Below are positions 1-10,300 of a DNA stretch of 41,512 nt, in pieces; position 1 is the first letter of the stretch, and every line of letters begins with the position of its first letter. Position numbers and translations under genes: made by a program. The notes below the pieces were generated by a model. That model was not told where the DNA came from. It saw nothing but the letters and a program-made list of their open reading frames with translations, and ran no database searches. The DNA is taken from contig ML978148.1 in assembly GCA_010015805.1 (NCBI GenBank), forward strand, positions 1-41,512, in the 5' to 3' direction. This DNA comes from Rhizodiscina lignyota (Eukaryota > Ascomycota > Dothideomycetes > Aulographales > Rhizodiscinaceae).

Positions 1-1070
1 CTAGTTCTTTATATAGAAAGCCTTTTTTAACTATTTACTAATTTTAGATAGCCCTTAAACTTCGTAATACGATTAATATTTACTACTAGCACGCTCTTTA
101 AGATAAGTTTAAGAAGTAAGATAAGTATAATCTTACTCTTAATATACTCTTATAAGATAAGTAGTACGACTTTACTATTATTAAAACCCTTTTAGAACCC
201 TTTACCTTCGCTACTAAATATACTAAAGGAAATTATACTAATATAAGCCTAATAGCGTAACTACTAACTATAGAGTATATACTTAAGAGACTAAAGAAGA
301 AGAAAGAGTAGATATAGCGCGATAAGGGCTTTAGGTTCGCTATAAAAGTAGTAGAGATAATATAAAAGAAACTCGATAAGTACTATACTCTCTCTAATTA
401 AATACTAGTATACTACCTTACTACCTTCCTAGACCCTTACTTTAGTATATAGTAGTTTAAATAGTACTAAAAAGAGAAGAGTATTTAGATAACTACTATT
501 AGAAGCTTTATTAATAAGGAGTACGTAAAGTACTATATAGTATTTAGGCTAGAGTCTTAAGTATCTAATAATACTAATAACTCGTAACTTCCTCTAGTAC
601 TAGCTAGTATAGGTATATAGTAGCGCGAGAGTTACTACTTTATAAAATATACTAAGCTAGAGTATAATAATCTTAATATACTCGCGCCTAATTAACCTAC
701 TATTTATAGTAAGCTAGAACGCTATAAATAACGCCTTATTCCTGTAAAGAATATTGATATTCTTAAGTAGTAGCTATCTAATAAGGACGAATACCTAATC
801 CTATGTAAAATAGCTATTAACTACCTTAGAATCCTAGTATAGTTATTAGATATTAAGCGTTATTTTAGTATAGCTAGTAGAATAGTAACTAAGGCGAGAT
901 CTAAGCTTAAATAATATATAGTTAAGGCGATTGAATACCTTCGAAGTTAGGAGTAAGCTAGCCTTAAACCTTTCGAGAACTAGTATCTAAAGGAAGAAGA
1001 ATTAGAGAGTACTAAAGGCGAAGGCGAAGATAACGGCGATAACCTAGATTAATATACTAATCAGTATAAA
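1..1070 (+). mobile_element. RIP-degraded hAT transposase, 3' part
   Basis: A DNA transposon relic that enters from the left edge. There is no ATG-initiated frame of any length, CpA and TpG are nearly absent, and TpA is very common, which is the footprint of RIP. If TAG/TAA are read as mutated Gln/Trp codons, the + strand frame shows hAT features. Around 370-560 it reads KLDKYYTLSN followed by FLDP, then FINKEYVKYY. From about 752 to 965 it reads as the C-terminal dimerisation domain: ILK**LSNKDEY, then INYL, RYFSIASRIVTKARSKLK and AIEYLRS. An acidic tail (EEELESTKGEGEDNGDN) follows to about 1050. The family call rests on this order of motifs recognised by eye; the 5' half lies outside the window and no terminal inverted repeat was identified. 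Confidence 0.72.
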
Positions 1071-1314
1071 TTCGTACTATCTAATTGCTATAGATAATAT
1101 CTAATTTATAATGTTTAAACTTAACTATTCGCTTTTAGATTTATAGTAAATTTACAGCAATTTCGTCGAATTTCGCTCGCTGGCGCGCTCAAAGCGCGCT
1201 TAACACTATATAAATCTGTTATCAGTGGCAAATCTATTCAATATATATTAATCTCGATGCAATTCGATGATTTATAAGCCGACGCTATTTAGATGCGACC
1301 CCCGCCGACGCGGT
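1071..1314. other. Boundary between RIP-mutated element and gene island
   Basis: Composition changes here from TpA-rich to ordinary DNA. A perfect short hairpin (GCGCGCT, loop CAA, AGCGCGC) lies at about 1182-1199, and the 10-mer TTTAGATGCG occurs twice about 26 bp apart (near 1288 and 1314). These could belong to the element's end or to an insertion scar. No TIR/TSD pair could be assigned. Confidence 0.4.
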
Positions 1315-2520
1315 TTAGATGCGTTTGGATGCGTCGAAGCGCCACGCTGCCATGAGTTGATGCAAAATGGCAGAGTTTTCGTCTGTAGACATTCCCGGGA
1401 CTTCTGCCGCGTAGTTCGAGGGCCTCTTTGACATTTGGCTGTTGGCAAGCGCGTTGAAATCGCCATATTTCACAGATGGCGTCAGAGGTGGCTTCGAGGG
1501 TGAGTCGTAACTGTCCCCTTCAGGACCACCGTGGTCCGCCTTCTTGGAAGAGTTAGCAGTTTGATGCGGCGACTTTATATTTTCCAGTTTTGCAGCTTGC
1601 TGAACTACCAAGGTACCATGGACTCTTAGTTGGTTGTACTCTCTGTCATCGACCACGCCAATCGCGCTCAAATGCATAAAAAGCAATTGTTCTCCCTGGG
1701 ATGCTGTCTGCCCGTCCAGAGTGACCTCACCATCACGATGGTGGTCAGCTACGTGCTGCATGCGAAACGCCCAAGCATCGGGACCGATACTGGAATTGGA
1801 TGGCAATCCAGTGCAATGAGGAAACGGACAAGCCACTCGCTTTGGTAGTGCACGGTCATAGAAATGGCCTATTGCGTGATTGGCCCAATCAGATTCTGTT
1901 TCGAATGTTTCAAAACAGTGGAGGAAAAAGAATGGACACGGGTATCTGACATTCTCGGTAGACTTGACGGTATCGTTGATTGTGTATGACTGAGTGGGAT
2001 GCATTGACCTCCGTGCATTGGGGCTCTGGTGCTGCCGTGTTCGGTCAGTTGTCAGTTGTACATCGATGTCGTTTAACTGTGTGACCGTGTCTCTATCATA
2101 TATCGAGATCGTATCGATTGAGCTCCGTTGGTATACAGCACCAGAAGCCGGAGGCCTCTGGAGCTGATTGTTACCAGCAGCGAAGGAGCGACTGAGTTCG
2201 CTCGTAGTGGTTTCGCTTGAATAGCTTCGATCTAAAGATGGTTCACAGTCGATGGAGCTGCCCTGGTCCGCAAGCCTTGAAGCTCCAGATCCTTGCGATC
2301 TCAGACCACTGGGCGCTGTGAGGTTTGGATCCAGTACCTGAATCTCATATCCTTTAGCGGCCGGGAGTGATTTGAACTCGTTATCGTTCCCCCTTTCTGA
2401 TTTGGGGGGGATATTGTCTGTTTGACTGGGAGAAAGTTCGAAGCCTGCAAATATTGCCGAAAGGCGGTTGCTCTGATCATTGAGCCATTGGCCGAGGCCC
2501 CAGCTGATCGTCTGAGACAT
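1315..2520 (-). CDS. C2H2-type zinc-finger protein, fungal-specific
   Basis: A single-exon frame of 401 residues from ATG at 2520 to TAA at 1315. The open frame runs upstream to 2685 without another ATG, so MSQTISWGLG was taken as the start. Residues 1-185 are low-complexity and Ser/Thr-rich. Residues about 193-262 hold a fungal zinc-finger pair: YPCPFFFLHC followed by WANHAIGHF, then VACPFPHC followed by MQHVADHH. The C-terminal third is hydrophilic. Proteins with this PCPF..C / CPF..C pattern are common in Pezizomycotina and mostly uncharacterised; a nuclear regulatory role is only inference. The last codons lie close to the hAT relic and to a duplicated TTTAGATGCG, so the natural C-terminus may have been altered. 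Confidence 0.68.
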   Translation of the reverse strand: MSQTISWGLGQWLNDQSNRLSAIFAGFELSPSQTDNIPPKSERGNDNEFKSLPAAKGYEIQVLDPNLTAPSGLRSQGSGASRLADQGSSIDCEPSLDRSYSSETTTSELSRSFAAGNNQLQRPPASGAVYQRSSIDTISIYDRDTVTQLNDIDVQLTTDRTRQHQSPNARRSMHPTQSYTINDTVKSTENVRYPCPFFFLHCFETFETESDWANHAIGHFYDRALPKRVACPFPHCTGLPSNSSIGPDAWAFRMQHVADHHRDGEVTLDGQTASQGEQLLFMHLSAIGVVDDREYNQLRVHGTLVVQQAAKLENIKSPHQTANSSKKADHGGPEGDSYDSPSKPPLTPSVKYGDFNALANSQMSKRPSNYAAEVPGMSTDENSAILHQLMAAWRFDASKRI

Positions 2521-3895
2521 AAGGTGACTGATCTGTGGAAACGAGTCTGTAGTGGAATCCCAATAATGAATTGCTACGGAAAGCGGCGAGGATTTCAATG
2601 AAGAATATCGACAGGAGTCATTGGCGACGAAATGCGTACCAACAATAATGAGATTGTGCGCAGCTGCGCACAGAGCGTCCACCAATCACTCTCCAGTCTC
2701 CGCAAGGCCTCCTCCTACTTACTTACATACAGAGTTTCAAGTTACAGCACTACTAATGCATCGCCTGGTTGGAATCTCTTTCTGTCTGCCCATCCGTACG
2801 CGAGATTTGTGAGGCCATATCCAGAACGAGACAATGAAGGAGACGGAAGGCGGTGCGACTTGGTGTCGCGTGGATATGAGCTCGGGAGGTGGCGCTAAGC
2901 CGAACGCGGCTCGTGCATTAGCAGGATCGCTGGACCGTGCTAGCGCATTGCGGGGACATGGGGAAGGCACGATGGACGATTCAGGGCAGCGCTCGGTCAG
3001 CTCGTCTGCTGCCCCTCCATCCATCGTTCCATTTGATGTCGACTTCAGCTTCAGAAATTGCGTCGAGACGCGAAGTCCATACGCTTTGTTGTGCCTTGAG
3101 TCAGGCTGTGCTGATCACCAAAGTGTCGACTTTGTTTTGCCTGTCTTGGCGAGCCAGGGCTGTAAAGTGACGTCGGTTCTGCTGCACGCGCGCTTTTGCG
3201 GAAATAGAGGAGATGCAGCAGTCATCGAATCATCTAGAAACAGTGCAACGACCCGGGCTCTGAGCACGTCTGAGCGACCATCACGGCCCATCTCACCTCA
3301 CGAGACCTTTGCAAATGACAACTTGCGGCTCTTGAGTGCATGTGGGGCTTTTCAATCACCTCACGCGGATCAGCCCAGCTCCCCTAGCGTCAGGTACGAG
3401 TACACGAGACCATCTGAACAGCTTGCAAAACCTCAATGGCCGCGAAAAGGAGCGTGCTTAGAATTGGAAAATGCAAGAAATTGACTTGATGAATGTACTT
3501 TTGCAACAGTGTGATTCGCCGCTGGCAAGCTCTGAAGCTGCTTTGTCGCCGGCTTTCACAGCTGTCTGTGTATATGGCGGTCGTCGGAACAGCAGTGCCG
3601 TCAGCGTCGGAGCTGTATAGACCACCCAATGGAAATTGGCAATTGAACACGTCGCTGCAAGGTACAGAATCGCGTGCAAATGGTGGCTTTAGGGTCGCTC
3701 CAGATGCGGCAGTGGTGCCATCAGATCACCCACGTCACGCGACTCTGCTGCAAGCCAGACCTCTAAGAGAGCTTCGATGCCGAGACAACCACCTCCTCTC
3801 CTCTACACCTCACCTCTACTGCTTATAACCTCGAACAACAACCAATCTCGCTCTATCACCCATTTTCTTCACCGTTGACCTCGAATTTCGCCAGA
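2521..3895. other. Intergenic region between divergent genes
   Basis: Separates the C2H2 gene (-) from the Stf2-like gene (+). The part next to the Stf2-like gene (about 3785-3895) is rich in C, T and CA, with CCTCTCCTCTACACCTCACC and CATTTTCTTCACC, as is usual for fungal 5' UTR and promoter DNA. A 216-codon ATG frame at 2834-3484 (+) shows no recognisable domain and is not called as a gene. Confidence 0.5.
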
Positions 3896-4701
3896 AGTGA
3901 GTATCTGTTCTTTGTTTCTGCGTCCCCACTCGCTCCATCCCTTATCCCCAGTATCCGAGTGGGTACACGTCACGCATCATTCAACCTTACCCCTTGGTTC
4001 AATTTATAATCTCAATCTAACTGGAATCTCAATCGCAGTGACCCGCTCCCACAAATTCAACGATCGTGACCATTCTGGCGGTGAGTTTATCTGATATCAA
4101 CCCCATTAGCGCTAGTTCAGCTCGTGCTGACGCATCACCAGAGCAAGTCCTCGACGACGGAACTCACCATCTTCCCAAGTTCTTTGCTAAGAGTGGCTTT
4201 GTCGATACCGACCCAAAGAAAGTCAAGAAAAACGGTGGTGGTCGTGGCAATTGGTACGTCATATTCTTCTCACATTTACCGTCAACCCCGCGGACCCTTC
4301 TAGCCTTCTATTCACACATAATGCAAACAAACACCTCGTAACTAAAGCAACGTTAAACACCACAATGCTACTCCATCTATGTCTCAAGACAATCGATTCG
4401 CTGACTTGTCACCACTTCCAGGGGCCATGAAGGTGACGAGATTGAGGATGTAGGCTTCAACATGGCCAACCCCCGTCGCCGCTCCAACTCTTCCTCCCAC
4501 ACCGCTACCATAGCCTCCTTCAAGACCAAGTTCGAGACCGTCGAGCCGGAGCCCGTCTTCGAGGAGGAGATCCACGGCGCACCACGTGGCGTGACTCACA
4601 ACGATGAGGAGGGTAGTGTTGACTTGGAGAAGACCTCTACCGGCAGCACTGGCACCAGCGGCAGTGTCGAAGAAGAGGAGATGGCCGAGAAGAAGATGTA
4701 A
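3896..4701 (+). CDS. Stf2-like hydrophilin (ATPase-stabilising factor family)
   Basis: Four exons: A3896, 4039-4080, 4142-4253, 4422-4701; together 435 nt, 144 residues. Introns are GTGAGT...CAG (142 nt, CTAAC branch near its end), GTGAGT...CAG (61 nt) and GTACGT...CAG (168 nt). The first intron falls after the A of the start codon, so ATG forms only on splicing; the protein then begins MTRSHKFNDRDHSG, which parallels the MTRTNKW start of yeast Stf2. Residues 46-61 (NGGGRGNWGHEGDEIED) match the conserved GKGNWGKPGDEIDD core of that family, and KTKFETVEPEP resembles its QKFENV tail motif. The C-terminus is Glu/Ser/Thr-rich. In yeast, Stf2 stabilises the inhibited mitochondrial F1Fo-ATPase and acts as a desiccation-protective hydrophilin; the same role here is inferred from family membership. 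Confidence 0.83.
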
Positions 4702-5141
4702 TGTTCCTTCTTCGGAAGCTACATTGGCGCTGTGAGACCGTCAGGCAACTATGCTCGGCCCTTTCCACAGGCAGCCCTTTTGCGGACTGGCGTTTGTGCG
4801 ACTGGGGAATCTGTGATAACAGCAACTTTTTTTCCTCTCCTTTGAAGAATGAACTTAGGGGATCAAGCGAAATGGTGTGGATGGTTTCATCAATCTGCAC
4901 TTGTTTCGACATGATCTGACGAGACCAATGACGACTTTCTTCTTCTCTCCCCAGTCGGAGCTTCAGGAAATGCAGAATACATGAAATGTAACAATAGCAA
5001 ATTCACTCATGCTATCTGCAGTTGGTGCTCGTGTCATTGAGTCTCGTGCATCGTCTGCTTCGCGTCGTTTATTGTCTTGCGTGTGATCCGGTATCTTTCT
5101 CGCGGTCAGCAGCTCACATTCCACAAGCTGGAAGCTCTTGC
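4702..5141. other. Convergent 3' intergenic region
   Basis: Lies between the stops of the Stf2-like gene (+) and the Efm6-type gene (-). Presumably holds both 3' UTRs. No further gene or repeat was seen. Confidence 0.5.
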
Positions 5142-5987
5142 TTACAGATGAATGTTCTCCCTTCTCCACTCGTCCGCCTCGCGCTTCACTTCCGCGCCAT
5201 CAACGTCATCTGCACCCACTTCCGCCACCTCGAACCGCTTCCGCAGCTCCCGTGCGAACCCCATATCCGCACGCCGTCTTCGCTTAAAGCAGAACCAGCA
5301 CACAGTGTTTGACCCAAGCAGATCAGACAATGTGCTCTGAAGCAGCGGGAATGCTGGCTCAAAGTACACGCAGTCTGCTGCGAGAATAACATCTGGTGGA
5401 ACGGGGAGATTGGATGGCGGAGGAGAGCCCCATGAATACACGGCTGGAGTGATGGAAGGTGACTGAGATGAGAAGTTGAGAGCGATGTTTTGCTGCATCA
5501 GTGGCAGCATTTGTGGGAGATCCGTAATGTGGATTTGGGTTGAGGGATTGTGCTTCAACGCGAGGGTGAGTGCTAGACTTGAAGGCGTTTAGAGATCATC
5601 CTCCTTCGAAAATGGCCTCAAGCCAGACGTACCCAACGAGACCGCCACCAGCTCCCAATTCAATCCTACAGTCACATTAGTCAAAGTCACATGCTAGACT
5701 TGTGTGGTGTCTGTGCAGGAGCGTACAAACATTGATCGGCCCTCTATATCTTTTCGTTGATGCCTCAGTAAGTACTTTGCCAGAACCATACCGGCCGGCC
5801 ATGCTTGACCGCCATTGCCTTCTTTCAGGTCTTCTTGAAGGCGTAATGGTGGATCGAGAAGGCCGTCGAAATCGACGGTGAGAATACCGGCGGCTTTGTG
5901 GGTGCGAGAGGGGACGAAGTCTTCTGAGATGTTGAATGGGTTTGTTTCTGCACTCTCAGGATCAGATATATGAGCTGGATCTGCCAT
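5142..5987 (-). CDS. efm6: Protein-lysine N-methyltransferase, Efm6-type (Methyltransf_16)
   Basis: Three exons on the minus strand: 5987-5731, 5665-5633, 5577-5142; 726 nt, 241 residues, close to the 246 of yeast Efm6. Introns: GTTTGT...TAG (65 nt) and GTACGT...AAG (55 nt). The AdoMet motif I is ELGAGGGLVG (residues 88-97) and is assembled across the short middle exon. GNGGQAWPAGMVLAKYLL upstream is the family's N-terminal W-P-AG signature, and ILAADCVYFEPAFPLL (about 160-175) is the post-I/II motif of the METTL21-like group. FKRRRRAD near the C-terminus fits the family's K/R-rich strand. Yeast Efm6 methylates a lysine of translation elongation factor 1A; the same substrate is likely but not shown. 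The stop TAA overlaps a GTAAGC that could act as a donor, so a longer alternative C-terminus is possible. Confidence 0.83.
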
Positions 5988-6433
5988 TTCGGGGGTTTTG
6001 TTGAAAGGACAAGATGAAGTTGAGATACGGATGGGGCTTGGTGTGAGAATTTTCGGGGAATTGTTATAATGTCGAGGTGGTAGTGCACTTTGCGGAAGAA
6101 AATCCCAAGTGGTCCGCAGTTCAATTTCGTAACTAATGCAGAAGGCTCATGTCTCTTTAAACCGTTCGTGGTTACCAGTGAACCAGAGCTGGAGTCTCTT
6201 TAATTGGGAGTCTCGCAAAAGCAACTCGTTGTCGTCTCGTACTTGTCAGCTTACTTAATAGCCTCGACATTATAACTGGGCTAGATTACTAGTTATCAGA
6301 CGCGTCGCGTCCGCCTCACCTGTATCACCGCACTACTTTCAGTCCACCCTCCATCTCTTCAAGGGAGCTTTATGCATCTCACAGCTTCTCACATTGATCT
6401 CCCACACCGCTTCAACCATGATTCACACCTCCA
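5988..6433. promoter_or_regulatory. Divergent promoter region, methyltransferase / GNAT genes
   Basis: Head-to-head spacer of 446 bp. Near the GNAT start it holds the CT-rich tract CAGTCCACCCTCCATCTCTTC at about 6340-6361, and an ATG at 6418 that opens a 30-codon upstream frame overlapping the GNAT start. No defined factor site was recognised. Confidence 0.45.
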
Positions 6434-6901
6434 ATGGACTTGCTTGGTCCTCGAATACGCCAAGTCGCAGAGTGCGATTCGGGAATGGTCTCCAAGGTGA
6501 AGTCGATTGAGAAGCGGTCATTCCCACGAAGTGAGGCTCTAGACTTTGACGCAGAACTTAAAAAGTGTAATACCACATTACTCGTGGCAACGCTCAATCG
6601 AGAATCACGCGAAAAACTTGGCGGCTACTGTGTGTTCGCACGCGTAAGGAGAGATGTCCTTCTCCACAAAATCTGCGTTGAGGAGGATGTCAGGCGTCAA
6701 GGCATAGCTTACGCAATGATCCAACATGTTCGGCAGACCGTAGGACAAAAGTCAGACAAGATCATCCTTTGGGTCGATGAAGCAAGACTACCAGCGAGGA
6801 AGCTCTATGAGAGATGTGGTTTCGCGGAGTTGGAGACTTGTCTGGATTACTATGGTCCCGGAAGGCATGGGCTGAAAATGATCCTCAAATTGGCGACTTG
6901 A
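6434..6901 (+). CDS. GNAT-family N-acetyltransferase
   Basis: Single exon, 155 residues, ATG at 6434. It has the complete GNAT fold order: IRQVAECD at the start (beta 1), the MVSKVKSIEKRSFPRSEAL helix, KLGGYCVFARV (beta 4), and the acetyl-CoA pyrophosphate loop RRQGIA at 88-93 after LHKICVEEDV. ILWVDEARLPARKLYERCGF (111-130) is motif B, and DYYGPGRHGLKMIL ends the domain. Acetyl-CoA binding can be read from the sequence; the acceptor cannot. An ATG 16 nt upstream (6418) is out of frame and starts a 30-codon upstream frame that ends at 6510, inside this gene. It was not chosen because the GNAT N-terminus is complete from 6434. Confidence 0.82.
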   Translation: MDLLGPRIRQVAECDSGMVSKVKSIEKRSFPRSEALDFDAELKKCNTTLLVATLNRESREKLGGYCVFARVRRDVLLHKICVEEDVRRQGIAYAMIQHVRQTVGQKSDKIILWVDEARLPARKLYERCGFAELETCLDYYGPGRHGLKMILKLAT

Positions 6902-7309
6902 GTCTATTTCTCCTGAAGATTGTCTTTTATGGGCACCAATCTTTTCTTGCATGGCGCACAGAATGGGTCGCGCGACAGCCGAGCATCTGGCCCATCCCTT
7001 GCCAGCGTCCTGATATCGGACCACCACTAATATCTCTCATTCTTCTGTCGCGCATTTTCCATTCTTCTCTAGCCATCCTAAATTAACGGAGCAAGGGAAT
7101 CTTCGTGGATGCTCACTGTCCATCTCTTCCCATTCTGTCATCTTTGTAGTACCCGCACACTTGAGACAGTCTGGATGTCTCGACCATCGCAGGAAACCTT
7201 TCGTATACGGCGGAGACGGGTCTGCTTCGAGCCTTGAGGCGGCATGGTCAGCACTCAGGCCATTATGAGTGCACCACTGCTGTTCATCCTGTTCATCAGG
7301 CGAAATACG
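6902..7309. other. Intergenic spacer upstream of the Axl2-like gene
   Basis: Holds the GNAT 3' end and the Axl2-like promoter. Two in-frame upstream ATGs (7244 and 7265) precede the chosen Axl2-like start. No other gene seen. Confidence 0.45.
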
Positions 7310-10300
7310 ATGGCACTTCTTGTCCTCTCCGCTCTCCTCTCCTTCGCCGTCGCGGCTCCACAGCTCGCCCTTCCCTTCAACTCGCAAGTCCCGCCTGTTG
7401 CTCGGGTCGGAAACTCATTTAGTTTTACTTTCTCGCCGACCACCTTCAAACCAAACAGCTCCAAGTTTCAGTACAGCATTTCGGGTGGGCCCGCGTGGCT
7501 TCAATTTGATGCGCCGTACCGCACACTATGGGGAACGCCAGGAGCCGCCGATGCCGGCACGACGAAATTCACTATAACAGCATCGGATGGGAGTGGCTCG
7601 ACGCAGATGTCCTGTATACTCATCGTGTCGACAAGTCAGGCGCCAATGAGCCGTACAGACGTATCGGGTGTCTTGCGAGGAGCGGGGAATATGACCGGAC
7701 CGACGACTTTACTCACACATCCATCTCAGAAGTTTGAAGTCGACTTCTTTCCAAATAGTTTCGACGGCCACGGCAAGAAATTGTCCTTTTACGCGACACT
7801 TGCCGATCATACTCCTCTGCCATCGTGGCTCTCTTTCAATTCCCAGACGTTACACTTCTCCGGGGTGCCACCAAAGTTATCGTCCTCCCCGCAAGACTTC
7901 AACGTGCTACTCATCGCCTCTGATGTAGCTGGATTTGCTGGCGTCTCAGAACAGTATACGATTACTGTTAGCACCCATACCTGGGCCTTTGACCCCCAAG
8001 ATCAAACGTTTGACATCCCTTCTGGATCATCCGTCAATATTGGCAACTTACAGTCTCTGCTGCTGTCAGACCATGGAAAGAGCCAGGGGTCGGTTATGGA
8101 ACAAGCGGATGCAAATGTACCTTCTTGGCTGAATTTTGACTCTCAGTCACTTGCCATTACGGGCACGCCTCCAGCGGGACTCAAGCAGCAGGACGTTAAC
8201 ATTACGGCCTATGATCATTATGGTGACGTCGCGAACCTTACGTTGCACCTCCGATTTGATTCGCTCTTCAATGGGGAGATTGGACCGCTCGATGTGCAAA
8301 TTGGCAAGAAATTTCAGTACACTATTAGTAGATCCGTGCTTGTGAATCCAGACTCAACAGTCAGCGTTGAATTGGGCCAAGCCTCATCCTGGTTACATTT
8401 CGACTCTCAAAATCTGGAATTAGAAGGCACGGTGCCAGAAGGTGCACAGACCGGACTTATCGCTGCAAATATCACCATCACTACTGCAGACCATTCAGGT
8501 AGTGATACAAAGCCATTAGAAATTTATATCAGAAAGCCAGCCGTCTCACCGAGCAGCTCGGGGCTTGGATCGCCTGGCGCTTCCCCTACATCAACCACCA
8601 ATAGCACAGTGGAGACCTCTACCCCGGAATATTCTTCACAGAGGCCCTCAAGCAAGGCCAAGGGAATTATCGCAGCTATTGTCATCTGCTCACTTCTCGG
8701 ATTTGTCGCATTCATTCTCATTGTGCTATATTGTCGTTGTCCGAAATCTTGGAGGAAGCCTCACAAGCCGCCTTCCAAGACGGACATCTCGCGGCCATTG
8801 CCTAATGAGAAAAGTGATTCGGCTATAGATCTAGAGATAGGAACTTCCGATGTCAGGACTCCAGAACTCCTTCCGCAGCTTCCATTCAACCTCTCTCCGG
8901 TAAAGACTGCCAGAACTCCGAGGCGTCCACTACCAACTTCTTCGAAACGAATGACAAGTCGTTCGAGATTCCGTCGGTCTCTTGCAAGCTCAATTATTGA
9001 AGAGGGTGATGCGGAGATACTCACCAACTTTGATCGTTCCTCGTGGGGCTACGGTGGGAACGCAGCAGGATCACACAACCCTCACGATTCAATGAAGATC
9101 CCAACAGCGATTGCACGTGAGTCCCATAATTCAACCATACTCCATGGACGCCACTCCGATACTCGTTCCAGCGCCTTTGGCCAACTTAAAGATCGGCGCA
9201 GCAACGGATATCGACGAATCACTGGCCGTGGGCATGGCCGGGACTCCTTCTTTTGCACTCATTGCGGAAGCATCACCTACGGTTATGAGGTGGGGAACTG
9301 CATCTACTGCAAGAATAGAGATAGCTTGCAACCGCCCAGGCCACAGGAGGACATCAGCGAAAGCTCGTACGGCACCAATTCTACGAGTATGATTTCCACG
9401 ACACCGAGCGCATTCCCCATCCCTCCAACATGGAAGTCCAACTCGGTAAGCAAAATGCCGAGATTGTTGCGTGTTTCTGGCACACTCAGGTCAGACAGGG
9501 CAGAGACAGGGAAGGGCTCGGAGGCCTCGGATGTTGCGAGCGAGTTGCCGGATAGAAGGAGCATCTACGACAAGCGGCAGAGCTATGTTCGGCGTCGTAC
9601 ATTGAATCCTTCACCATTCTTTTCTTCGAGGCGAGAAAGCTCTGGGAGTAGCAAAGCCGTCGCACAGATGTCTGGAGCAAATGGAAGCGGGAATCCTAAT
9701 GCGGGCTCAAGTGCGTCGCTTCGCCATATTGGATCGCACCGCCCGGTGGTGCGCACGTATTCTGGCAGTTCTAGCTTGGAGCCGGCACCGCTTTCGAAGA
9801 GAACAGAAGAGAAGGGAAAAGGCATTCGGGCCCGATGGGCGGAGGGGTTCCCAAGAGCTGTCGGTTTTTCAAGGGTGGCGAGTAAAGTCAGGAACAGCAT
9901 CTCGAGCACGCAGCGATTCGAGGACGCGAGTGAACCTGAGACCTTGAGTGTCTACTCGCAAGATCCGCAAGGTGATACGGAAGCCAGTGTCAGCCGCTCG
10001 ATTGATTCCCTCCGGGCAAGAGACAGCGCTTATTTGGGACACGCCATTACCACTAGTGAGCCAGCAACACATCCTCCATTAGGGCCGTTGCCCATTCCGC
10101 CAAAATCGCCGCTGAGGAAACGAAGTCAAACGCAGCCAACTCTGGGTGAGGACGATGGTATTCTGGAATATCCCCCGGAGGAGACGCCGACGATCGAAGA
10201 GCCAAGTGTTGCCGTAGCAATACGGAAGGCTAGGCTGCAGCAGACACGGCGGAGGAACAAAACAGCGGGCGGGAAGGTGAAGATCTATCCGGATCTGAAG

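Noticed and set aside
2834-3484. 216-codon ATG frame on the + strand
   Set aside because: No domain, no homologous motif, no typical fungal gene composition, and it fills the promoter space between two divergent genes. Chance frame in moderately GC-rich DNA is more likely.
5020-5142. Extra 3' exon of the Efm6-type gene via GTAAGC at the stop codon
   Set aside because: Would add about 60 residues without family similarity; the unspliced length (241) already matches known Efm6.
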